Source: Bog-756 sp963699345
GTDB lineage: Bacteria; Actinomycetota; Acidimicrobiia; Acidimicrobiales; RAAP-2
DNA length: 64,000 nucleotides
Direction: 5' to 3'
Assembly: GCA_963699345.1 (NCBI GenBank)
Contig: CAVOTL010000005.1
Location: 1,550,001-1,614,000, forward strand
Positions 1 through 7,890 of this stretch are shown in pieces. Within the stretch, counting starts at the first letter, position 1; the number at the start of each line of letters is the position of its first letter. The position numbers were made by a program, and so were the translations under genes. A model generated the notes under the pieces. The model worked only from the letters and a program-made list of their open reading frames with translations, was not told the origin of the DNA and did not search any database.

Positions 1-740
1 GCACCTTGCCTCACCACCTCCCCCGGCAGGTCAGCGGGAATCGTGAGCTCCCGACAGATCCCCTCCACCTGCCGGGTCCCGATGGGCGGATAGGTGGCCA
101 TGAATCCCGACGGGCTGCGGGCGACGAGGACGGCGAACTCGCCGGCGAGCTCGAGGTGCTCCTCGACGATCCACCGTGGTCCTTCGCCTCCACCGTCGTC
201 GGACAGGACCCGCTCGACCTCGGAGGGATCGGCTACGACGACCACACCGCGCCCGTCGTAGCCGCCATGCCGCGCCTTCAGTACGACGGGCCATCCGTGC
301 CGGTCGGCGAATGCGGTGACGTCCGCGGGTTCGACCACCGACGTGAACGCCGGAACCGGGACCGAGAGGTCACCGAGCCCACTCACCGCGGTCCGTGCGA
401 AGAGCTTGTCGCAGCCGAGTGTCAGGGCCTCGGCCCCGGGTCGGATGACCGATCCCTCGACCGCCATGTCTCGAAGCACGTCGAGGGGCACGAGTTCGTG
501 GTCGAAGGTCATCACGTCAGCGTCGGCGGCCAAGCGTCGGAGCAGCGAGGCGTCATCGGCACGACCGAGCGTGTAGCGGGCTCCGGCCGAGACAGCCGAG
601 TCGGTGAGTGAGTTGGCGAGAACGTGGAGGTCGATCCCGTAGTCGATGGCGGCCTGATGGGTCATCCGGGCCAGCTGACCCGCCCCGACCATGGCCACCC
701 GCGCCGCCGGCGCCACCCGGACGGCCGCGTCCAGCACCAT
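1..740 (-). CDS. purK: N5-carboxyaminoimidazole ribonucleotide synthase PurK (partial, C-terminus beyond window)
   Basis: ATP-grasp enzyme of purine synthesis that joins aminoimidazole ribonucleotide to bicarbonate using ATP. About 246 N-terminal residues are present of a usual 360-390; the gene runs off the left edge. Visible family landmarks are the N-terminal nucleotide-fold loop GAGQLARM near residue 18, the segment VMTFDHELVP, and the ATP-grasp loop LKARHGGYDGRG, followed by a WIVEEHLEL segment. The ATG at 740 has GGGGAG five bases upstream and lies only 17 bases after the stop of the PII-like gene, so it is the fourth gene of the dabBA operon. PurK normally pairs with purE; none is visible here. 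Family identity is secure; the link to bicarbonate supply is inference from context. Confidence 0.88.
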   Translation of the reverse strand, partial: MVLDAAVRVAPAARVAMVGAGQLARMTHQAAIDYGIDLHVLANSLTDSAVSAGARYTLGRADDASLLRRLAADADVMTFDHELVPLDVLRDMAVEGSVIRPGAEALTLGCDKLFARTAVSGLGDLSVPVPAFTSVVEPADVTAFADRHGWPVVLKARHGGYDGRGVVVVADPSEVERVLSDDGGGEGPRWIVEEHLELAGEFAVLVARSPSGFMATYPPIGTRQVEGICRELTIPADLPGEVVRQG

Positions 741-757
741 TGCGTCTCCCCTGCTCC

Positions 758-1084
758 TCACCGGAAGTACTCCGGACGACTGACATAGGTGTCCGACACC
801 ATCAACACGCCGGGGCGGCTGGCCAGGAGGGCCCGGAGCCCGTCCAGGAGGTCCGCGACCCGATCTGGCGGCAGCACCACCATGAGGAGGGCCAGGCCGT
901 TGCGGTCATTGAACAGGAGACGCCCCTGGTGATACCCGTCGTGACCGAGGCCGGACACATTGGACACCGCGGTGAACCCGGTGGCGCCGACTTCGGCAAA
1001 CAACTCGGCTACCGCTTTCGACTCCTCCCCTCCGACCACGACCTCGACCTTGGTCATCGCCGTCAACTGCCAGGCGTCATCCAT
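758..1084 (-). CDS. PII-like regulatory protein of the dab operon
   Basis: A 108-residue protein beginning MDDAWQLTAMTKVEVVVGGEE, with the short beta-alpha-beta pattern of PII/CutA-like trimers. No uridylylation-type T-loop tyrosine motif is evident, so it is not a standard GlnB/GlnK. PII-like proteins accompany DAB and carboxysome loci in other bacteria, where one (CPII) is known to respond to bicarbonate and nucleotides. The chosen ATG at 1084 overlaps the dabA stop by 8 bases, typical of translational coupling; an internal ATG nine codons on is an alternative start, and a longer upstream reading would run into dabA. A role as a sensor that gates the DabAB pump is inference. Confidence 0.7.
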   Translation of the reverse strand: MDDAWQLTAMTKVEVVVGGEESKAVAELFAEVGATGFTAVSNVSGLGHDGYHQGRLLFNDRNGLALLMVVLPPDRVADLLDGLRALLASRPGVLMVSDTYVSRPEYFR

Positions 1085-3563
1085 CGTGGACCTCCTGTTC
1101 GTTCGTCGTGCTGTCATTGCGTAGTGACGCCGTGGTCGGCCGATCCCACCGGGCCCACGAGCCGTCGACCCGACGGAGCATCCACGGAGCCGAGCGGGCG
1201 TCGCGGGCAGCAAGGTGCACCCACCGGCCGCCGAAGAGTTCGCGCAGCACCGGGTTCCGGGCGATGACCTCGTCGATCCGGGTGATCGGCGCCTCCACCA
1301 CCGTCAACAGGCGCAGCGGTTCGTGGAAGGCACGGTCCTCCACGAACAACGACTGCCGCGGCAGACCGACCTTGAGGTCACTTCCGGCACCCTCGGTGAC
1401 GCCGATGCCCGCGACGATGTTGTGCACGGTCTTGTCCCCCGCCGCGAAGACGTCCGGGGCCACCGTGGAGAAGTAGTACTGCATGTTGATCCAGTGGGCC
1501 ACGACCATCGGCGCTGTCAGGATGGTCTCGAGGGCCGTGCCGTCAGGGTCGACCTCCGGGGCGTAGGAGTGCAGGAAGGACCGACGCCGGAGGTCGACAC
1601 CCGCGGTCATGGTGCGGGGTCCGACGATGAACGAGGCGTTCCTGGCCAGGCCCCATTCGGGTTGGAGCTCGGCCCAGTCGGAGGACCGGTGTCGGACCGC
1701 CACCACCGGATCGCCGTCGGCACCGGGGTCGAGGTCGGCAATCCGCTCGGCCGCCAGCGCAGCGCCGGCGTCGGAAAGGGCGTCACGCAGTCGGGAGACG
1801 GCCTCGACGTGCTGGTTCGGCACCAGGTGGAGGTCGAAGAACGAGAAGGTGTCGGTGGCCGTATCGTGCTCGACGGCCACGAAGTGTGTCGCATCCGGGA
1901 TGGCGATGCCGCGCTCGGCCAGCAGAGCTCGCACCGGCGGACGATTGAGGATCGCACAGGCCGCCCGAGCGCTGTCGGCTCCCCGGTTCCCCCCACAGGC
2001 CCCACAGTCGAGTGAGGCCGCGTGCGGGTTGTTCTCGGTCGTGCTGCCATGGCCGCAGAGGACCACGAGCGGGGCGAATCCCCGGGTCAGTCCCATGGTG
2101 GTGAGGGCCGTCTCGGCGAAGAGTGCCTGTTCCTCGTCCGGCATTCCCGTCCGATCGGGGTCGGCGTCGACCTCCGTCGGGGCGGAAGGTGCCACCAACT
2201 CCGACAGCCGACCCCGGACCCGGGCGAAGCGGGTAGGCCGGAGTGTCCTCGCGGCCAGGAGTGGAGCGGCCACGAACCCACCGGCCTCGGCGACCATGAA
2301 CGGGGCCACCCCGTTGCGCCGGGTCTGGTCGAATGCGTGCCCGCCCTGGGCCCGGAGCTGCTCGCCCTCGAGCCGGCGCCGTGCGGCACCTTCCTGCCCG
2401 ACGGCGGCCCGTTCATCCATGTCCACCGTCGGGGACAAGAGGACGGGGAGGAGGTTGACGGGCTGCGCACCGAGGGCGCGGTAACGGAGCGGGAGCGCGA
2501 AGAACCCCGCGAAACCGAAGGTCTGGTAGTTGCCCGCCGACTCGAGATGGCGCCGGAGCCCCTCGGAACGGGTGTCGATACAACACACGACCTGGGCCTC
2601 GGGGTACTGCGTGGTCTCTACGACCGTCGGACCGAGGAGTCCGAGCAGCTCGTCCCGGTAGTGGTGCTCGAGCGCCAGAAGCCAGGCGCTGCTCGCCCGG
2701 TCACGGTCCATCGGGGCGAGTGACGCCCGCGCGGCGTCACTCAGTCCGCGGATACTGCGGGGGTCGGGCACGGCCGGGTCGCCGGTCCGGCCAGGTGCTT
2801 CGGGCGAGGCGCGACGGATCGGCCGTTCCCTCCGCCAGAGGGTGTCGTAGGCGAGCCGGACCGCCACCAGGTCGCTCAGTTCCAGGGAGGGGCCCGGCGT
2901 GCCCGGAGGAGCCCACCGCGACCGCCACTTGGCGTGGGCCGCCCAGCCCGGGAGAGCCGCCAACTGGGCCACGAACTCGGCTCGCCATCCGTCGGCATCG
3001 AGGCCGAGCTCGTCGAGGCACCAGGCGATGGCGTCCTCGGCACGGTCGGGAAGCTCGGCGAGGAGCGCCCGCCCGTGCCGACCGAGCAGCCTCCGAGTGC
3101 CCGGATCGAAACGTACCGAGCCGTGCCACGAGGGGTAGAAGGCGGCATCCGGAGCTCCCGGGAGCCTGGCCGAGACGAACGCTGAGCACCACTTCGCCAC
3201 CTGGTGGCTCACGCCGACGGCCGGGTCGGACCCGGACCCCGGCCATCCGGCCACTTCGTCTGCGGAGTTGGCCGGACCGATCGCGCCCTCGGCGAGTTCG
3301 GCCGTCGCTCTCACGACGTCAGCCGACGTGACCCGACCGGACGCGAGCGCCTCGACGAAGTAGTCAGGGCTGGGTAGTCCGTCGGCGCCGAAGACACTCC
3401 GGGCCACGGACACCGCCGCCGCGAACCCGAGCTGGCGAAGGTCCCACAGGGGGTTCACCGCGATGAAGGTGCCGAGCGGCCACAAGGGGGCGATCACCCT
3501 GGCCGCCTCGTCGAGCTCCACCAGGAGCCGTGCATGCCTGGTGGGGGTCGCAGTATCGGTCAT
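1077..3563 (-). CDS. dabA: DabA-like inorganic carbon transporter subunit (DUF2309)
   Basis: 828 residues. DabA is the cytoplasmic, carbonic-anhydrase-like subunit of the DAB pump: it is thought to hydrate CO2 to bicarbonate while its membrane partner supplies energy. The zinc-site residues of the family are present: C328 and D330 in VVCCIDTRSE, then H505 in CGHGSTTENN and C520 in DCGACGG, with the same 15-residue spacing between the last two as in Halothiobacillus DabA. The ATG at 3563 overlaps the dabB stop in an ATGA, which fixes the start; the reading frame stays open further upstream but that extension lies inside dabB. The family call is strong; transport in this host is inferred. Confidence 0.9.
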   Translation of the reverse strand: MTDTATPTRHARLLVELDEAARVIAPLWPLGTFIAVNPLWDLRQLGFAAAVSVARSVFGADGLPSPDYFVEALASGRVTSADVVRATAELAEGAIGPANSADEVAGWPGSGSDPAVGVSHQVAKWCSAFVSARLPGAPDAAFYPSWHGSVRFDPGTRRLLGRHGRALLAELPDRAEDAIAWCLDELGLDADGWRAEFVAQLAALPGWAAHAKWRSRWAPPGTPGPSLELSDLVAVRLAYDTLWRRERPIRRASPEAPGRTGDPAVPDPRSIRGLSDAARASLAPMDRDRASSAWLLALEHHYRDELLGLLGPTVVETTQYPEAQVVCCIDTRSEGLRRHLESAGNYQTFGFAGFFALPLRYRALGAQPVNLLPVLLSPTVDMDERAAVGQEGAARRRLEGEQLRAQGGHAFDQTRRNGVAPFMVAEAGGFVAAPLLAARTLRPTRFARVRGRLSELVAPSAPTEVDADPDRTGMPDEEQALFAETALTTMGLTRGFAPLVVLCGHGSTTENNPHAASLDCGACGGNRGADSARAACAILNRPPVRALLAERGIAIPDATHFVAVEHDTATDTFSFFDLHLVPNQHVEAVSRLRDALSDAGAALAAERIADLDPGADGDPVVAVRHRSSDWAELQPEWGLARNASFIVGPRTMTAGVDLRRRSFLHSYAPEVDPDGTALETILTAPMVVAHWINMQYYFSTVAPDVFAAGDKTVHNIVAGIGVTEGAGSDLKVGLPRQSLFVEDRAFHEPLRLLTVVEAPITRIDEVIARNPVLRELFGGRWVHLAARDARSAPWMLRRVDGSWARWDRPTTASLRNDSTTNEQEVHDG

Positions 3564-5137
3564 GCCGCACTCCGGGCAGGTGGCATCTTGATCAGCAGCC
3601 CCGATCGGGGCAGGGGAACGGGACGAAGGACCTCGCCTCGCCGCGTCGAACCCGCGGCGGGTGCACCGAGGTCGATGAGTGCCAGCCGGAGCCGGAGGCC
3701 CACGACCGGGGCGTGCAGAAGGAGGGCCGTCGCCACTCCGCCGGCGGCGACGGCCAGCAGGAGCCAAGGGCTTAGCACCGCGGGTCCGACCTCGGGAAGG
3801 GCTGGGCCGACCCAGGCGAAGAGACCGGCGGCGATGAGACCGTAGAGCCCGCTGGCCACCACGATCAGGATGGCGGAGAGCACGACCCGTCCGGCATGCC
3901 GCTCGCTCCACAGCCCCCAGGCCCCCACGCCCGCGGTCGCGGCGACGAACAGCACCAGCGGTCCACTCGCACGGTGTCCGGAGATCCCCGGGACCGACAG
4001 GACGACGCCCAGCGAAACGAGTGCGGTGGCGCCGGCCATGATGAATCGGCCGAACGTCGCAGCACCGTCCACACCGGGCGCGACACCACCGGGCCGTGCC
4101 GTCTGGGCGCCGGAACCGAGGAAGAGGGTGGCCTTGTAGAGCGCATGCCCGATCAGGTGGACGACCCCGGCACCGAACGCTCCGACCGCGCATTCGGCCA
4201 CCATGAACCCCATCTGGCCCATGGTGGAGTAGGCCAGCTCCGACTTGACGTCGGAGCGTTGGGCCATGATCGCCGTCCCCACCACCGCGGTGGCGGCGGC
4301 AACGGCAAAGGCGACGACCATGGCCACCGCCGAGCTGGAGGCGATCGCACCGCTCCGGATGAGCAGGATGCCACCGCCGTTGACGAACCCCGCATGCAGC
4401 AGGGCGGATACCGGGGTGGGTGCGGCCACCGTGCCGGGCAGCCAGGGGCCGAAGGGGCCCTGGGCACATCGGGCCAGCGCGGCGACCACGACGAGCAGGG
4501 CGACGAGGGGGCCCGCATCCCCCAGCCGGTCGGCCACGGAGGACAGGGAGCCATGGCCGACCAGGACGACGTTGCCCGCCCGGAGCGAGACGATCACGGT
4601 GGCCACCACGAGTGCTCCGTCACCGACGAGGAAGGCGATGGCGGTCCGACGCGTACTCGGCCGCACGCCGGGGAGGTCCGGCCGGTAGCCGACGATCACC
4701 AGGAATCCGATCGAGGCGGCCACCCATCCGATGAGCAGGAGCACCAACGTGGTCGATGCGGCGACCACGGTCATGGAGGCCACGAGGACTCCGGCCCCGA
4801 TCCCGAACCGGGACGAGCGTGGATCGGTGCGGAGGTAGCGGACGGAGAAGGACTGGACGACGGCGCCGATCCCGAGCACGAGTGCGATCAGCGTTACCGT
4901 CAGATGATTGGCGCTGAGGCCGATGATCACGCTCCGACCTGAGTGGATGCCGATGTCGATGGTGCCATCGGTGGCCACGCAGACCACCAGTAGACCGGTG
5001 AGCGCCACGCCCAACCAGTGCAGCCCCGCGCTCAGGCGCGCTCCCACCAGTCGGTGAGACCCCGAGAGGGCGGTCGCAGCCGCACCGAGTAGCGGCGATG
5101 CCACGGTGCCGGCGAGACACAGTCCTGCGACCGTCAT
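3560..5137 (-). CDS. dabB: DabB-like membrane subunit (NuoL/MrpA-type proton-conducting protein)
   Basis: 525 residues, almost entirely hydrophobic, with about 14 predicted membrane segments and the proton-translocating antiporter-like core of NuoL/MrpA proteins (for example the stretch ELAYSTMGQMGFMVAECAVG). In DAB systems this subunit couples ion flow to DabA. It is first in an operon with dabA (4-base overlap), the PII-like gene and purK. The ATG at 5137 has AGAGGACG immediately upstream. No other Nuo or Mrp subunits are nearby, which argues against a complex I or Mrp role. A winged-helix regulator is transcribed divergently 175 bases away. Confidence 0.85.
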   Translation of the reverse strand: MTVAGLCLAGTVASPLLGAAATALSGSHRLVGARLSAGLHWLGVALTGLLVVCVATDGTIDIGIHSGRSVIIGLSANHLTVTLIALVLGIGAVVQSFSVRYLRTDPRSSRFGIGAGVLVASMTVVAASTTLVLLLIGWVAASIGFLVIVGYRPDLPGVRPSTRRTAIAFLVGDGALVVATVIVSLRAGNVVLVGHGSLSSVADRLGDAGPLVALLVVVAALARCAQGPFGPWLPGTVAAPTPVSALLHAGFVNGGGILLIRSGAIASSSAVAMVVAFAVAAATAVVGTAIMAQRSDVKSELAYSTMGQMGFMVAECAVGAFGAGVVHLIGHALYKATLFLGSGAQTARPGGVAPGVDGAATFGRFIMAGATALVSLGVVLSVPGISGHRASGPLVLFVAATAGVGAWGLWSERHAGRVVLSAILIVVASGLYGLIAAGLFAWVGPALPEVGPAVLSPWLLLAVAAGGVATALLLHAPVVGLRLRLALIDLGAPAAGSTRRGEVLRPVPLPRSGLLIKMPPARSAA

Positions 5138-5208
5138 CGTCCTCTGTCCCCCTCGGATCCCTCCGCGCCGCTGATCGCCACGTCACGCTCTCCGTTTCTA
5201 CGATGTTT

Positions 5209-5295
5209 ACTTCGTGAGTTTTATCCCATAATTTCTAATCCCGCAAGTGTGCTTCGCATGATTCCTGGAAAGATGTGCACTCTGCTTCACGAAGC
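5209..5295. promoter_or_regulatory. Candidate operator boxes between dabB and its divergent regulator
   Basis: In the AT-richer divergent spacer, the 12-base inverted repeat GCTTCACGAAGC (arms GCTTC/GAAGC) at 5284-5295 lies just before the -10 of the regulator gene. Related sequences ACTTCGTGAGT at 5209-5219 and GCTTCGCATGA near 5251 share the core CTTCG. They are the best candidates for binding by the 112-residue winged-helix protein. Only the first is a perfect palindrome. Confidence 0.4.
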
Positions 5296-5299
5296 CGGG

Positions 5300-5312
5300 T
5301 ACGGTAATAGGC
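5300..5312 (+). promoter_or_regulatory. -10 box of a leaderless promoter (winged-helix regulator)
   Basis: TACGGT at 5300-5305 fits the actinobacterial TANNNT -10 and is followed by exactly 7 bases before the ATG at 5313. No ribosome-binding site is present, so transcription probably starts at or next to the start codon. Confidence 0.55.
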
Positions 5313-5651
5313 ATGGAGGGCGCCGACACCCCGACCGCCAAACCGGGCTGGACGTTCCTCACCAATCACGGCCACGTCCTCGTCTGCATCGCCACCGATC
5401 CGGAGATCCGGGGTCGCGACATCGCCACCCGGGTGGGCATCACCGAACGGGCGGCCCAGGCGATCGTCGCCGACCTCGTCGCCGAGGGGTACGTCGAGCG
5501 CACCCGCGTCGGGCGACGCAATCACTACCGCATCGCCATGGACCGGAAGCTCCGCCACCCGTTGGAGCAGTCGCACCGAATCGATGAGCTCTTGGCGCTG
5601 GCCACGCCCGAACCCGATCGCCCCCGAGCTGTTCCGGCCCGTGACCGATGA
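5313..5651 (+). CDS. Winged-helix transcriptional regulator (MarR/ArsR-like), divergent to dab operon
   Basis: 112 residues with a clear winged helix: a helix-turn-helix at about residues 35-60 (RGRDIATRVGITERAAQAIV) and a wing around YVERTRVGRRNHYRI. The rest is a short tail with no ligand domain or metal-binding cysteine pair. It faces the dabB-dabA-PII-purK operon, so it is the obvious local regulator, probably acting on the CTTCG-type boxes in the shared spacer. The start follows a -10 box by 7 bases with no ribosome-binding site, so the transcript looks leaderless. The effector is unknown. Confidence 0.75.
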   Translation: MEGADTPTAKPGWTFLTNHGHVLVCIATDPEIRGRDIATRVGITERAAQAIVADLVAEGYVERTRVGRRNHYRIAMDRKLRHPLEQSHRIDELLALATPEPDRPRAVPARDR

Positions 5652-5888
5652 CGCGTCACCTCTCGTGGACGATGCCCAGGCTTCCCGGCCCGGTGTCAGC
5701 CAGTCGGCCGCTGCCGCTGTCCGGGCGACGAAGCGGGGCGATCTCGAGCTGATCGACCCCGCCCGGCGGACCGGGGATCCAGGTCATGGGCCGGGCCGGC
5801 GCACCCCGACGGATCGCCGGGCGCCTCGACATTGCCCCACGGGTCACCGGGACGTCGCCACCGGCTGGGACTGCGGGCTGGCCGACGG

Positions 5889-7890
5889 TCAGATCAGCTC
5901 GACGTCGCTCACGACCTCGAGCAGCGACGGCCCGTCGTACGCCAGCGCCTCGGCCAGCGCGCCGTCGAGCTGTCCGCGGTTGTCGACGCGGACACCAAGG
6001 CCACCGCAGAGTTCCGCGTAGGCGGCGAAGTCCGGATTGTGCAGGGACACCTGCCACACGTCCATGTCGGCGGCTCGCTGCTCCTTGGCGATCTTGCCGA
6101 GCTCCTGGTTGTTGAGGAGCACGTGGGTGATCGGCATCCCGTACTTGACCGCGGTGGTGAACTCGGCCAGGTACTGGCCGAAGCCACCGTCCCCGGTGAC
6201 CGCCACGATCTTCCGGTCCGGAGCCGCGGCCCACGCCCCCATGGCCGCCGGGAACCCGAAACCGATCGAACCCAGGTACCCCGACATGAGCACGGACTGG
6301 CGGTCGCACTCGAAGTAGCGCCCGAACGAGTAGGCGTTGTTGCCCACGTCCACGGTGACAACGGCATCGCCGGGGACGAGACGGCTCATCGAGTCGAACA
6401 CGGCGGCGGCCCCGACGCCCCGGCCCTGATCGTCCTCCACCCGCCTCTGCTTCTCGGCTCGCCAGATGGCCCACCGGGCAGCCACGTCGCGGCGCTGGTC
6501 GACCCGATCCTCGTTCGGGGCGATGGCGGCGCGCAGTGCCCGAGCCGTCACCCCGACGTGACCCAGCACGGGAACCGTCACGGGGTGGAACCGGCCCAGG
6601 GCCATCGGGTCGAAGTCGACCTGGACGATGGGCTTGTAGGGGGCGATCCCGGTGTGGTTGGAGAACGAGGCCCCGAACACCACCAGCAGATCGGATTCGT
6701 TCATGTGCCACGACGCCACCGGGGTGCCGCTCCGTCCGAGGACCCCACAACCCAAGGGGTGCCGGTCCGAGATCTGGCCCTTGGCCTTGAAGGTGGTGAG
6801 GACCGGCGCCCCCAGTTCCTCGGCCAGGGCCTCGACGTCGGCCATGTCGAAGCGGGCACCGTGGCCCACCACGATCACCGGGCGCCGGGCGCCGTCGATG
6901 GCCTGCACCGCCCGGGCCAGCGCCTCCGCCGGCGGGGCGATCCCGAGGTCGGCGATCCGTCCCTCGGGCCGGGCCGGAGGTCGATCCGGAGCCGCCTGGA
7001 CCTGGACCTCGTCGGGGAGCACCAGGTGGGAGACGCCGCGGCCGACCAGCGCGGTCTTGACGGCCAGGGCCGTCAGCTCCGCATGGTCCGAGTCGGGCAG
7101 GATCGTCTGGGAGAAATCCGCCACGTCGGCGAAGGCACCGATGAGATTGAGATCCTGGAAGGCGCCACGCCCGAGCACCTTGGACGGCACCTGACCGGAG
7201 ATGGCCAGGATCGGGGCCCGGTCGATCTTGGCGTCGTAGAGGCCGGTGAGCAGGTTGGTCGACCCGGGGCCGGCGATGCCGAAGCAGGCGGCCGGCCGGC
7301 CGGTCAGCTTGCCGTACGCCGACGCGGCAAAGGCGGCCGCGCCCTCGTGCCGGATGCCGATGAAGGTCAGTTCATTCGCGCGCCTCGGCCCGGCGCATGG
7401 CATCGGCGAAGCCCAGATTCGAGTGCCCGACCATGCCGAACACATGGGTGATGCCCCAGGCCACCATGGTTTCCACCATGACGTCGGACACGTCCCGCCG
7501 ATGCTCGGGAAGCGGCGTGACCGCCACGTACACACCGTCGTCGCGCACCTCGACCGGGAAGGACTCCGGCGCGTCGCTGAACCCGGCCGGGGGTCGTCCG
7601 GTGATCGGGTCGTAGTCGTAGCCGTGCCACGGACAACGCAGCAGTCCGTTCTCGATCGAGCCCTCCCCGAGCGGTCCCCCCTGGTGGGGACAGTGGTTCT
7701 CCAGGGCCCCGAAACGACCACCGCAGTGGGTCAGGGCGATGGTGCGGGGTCCGGCCACGGCGGTGCGGACCCGGCCGTCGGCGAGTTCACCCCGCTCCGC
7801 CACCTTGTACCAGGTGGCATCCCCCGCCACTTCGGCCACCCGGTCAGCGTCGGCCCCGGACGATTCGCGCGCTTCGGAAGGGCCGGTCAC
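5889..7890 (-). CDS. Rieske-domain / thiamine-diphosphate enzyme fusion, interrupted by a one-base frameshift
   Basis: About 666 residues when the frame is restored. Residues 30-125 form a Rieske [2Fe-2S] domain (C67-x-H69 in ENHCPHQGG, C86-x2-H89 in RCPWHGY). From about residue 133 follows a full acetolactate synthase/pyruvate oxidase-type ThDP enzyme: catalytic Glu at about 182 in IRHEG, a central domain, and the ThDP/Mg motif starting GDGGFGQYLAEF and ending LLNN. The reading frame breaks at the CG repeat at 7377-7384: one frame ends at TGA 7372-7374 and the rest continues in another frame, splitting the PYR domain. The GTG at 7890 overlaps the stop of the upstream Rieske-glutamate-synthase-like gene by 4 bases. 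The break may be a sequencing error, a mutation or recoding. Substrate unknown. Confidence 0.8.

Noticed and set aside
3564..4469. A longer start for dabA that keeps the frame open up to 4469
   Set aside because: This stretch lies inside dabB on the same strand, is Arg/Gly/Pro-rich, and the ATG at 3563 makes an exact 4-base overlap with the dabB stop.
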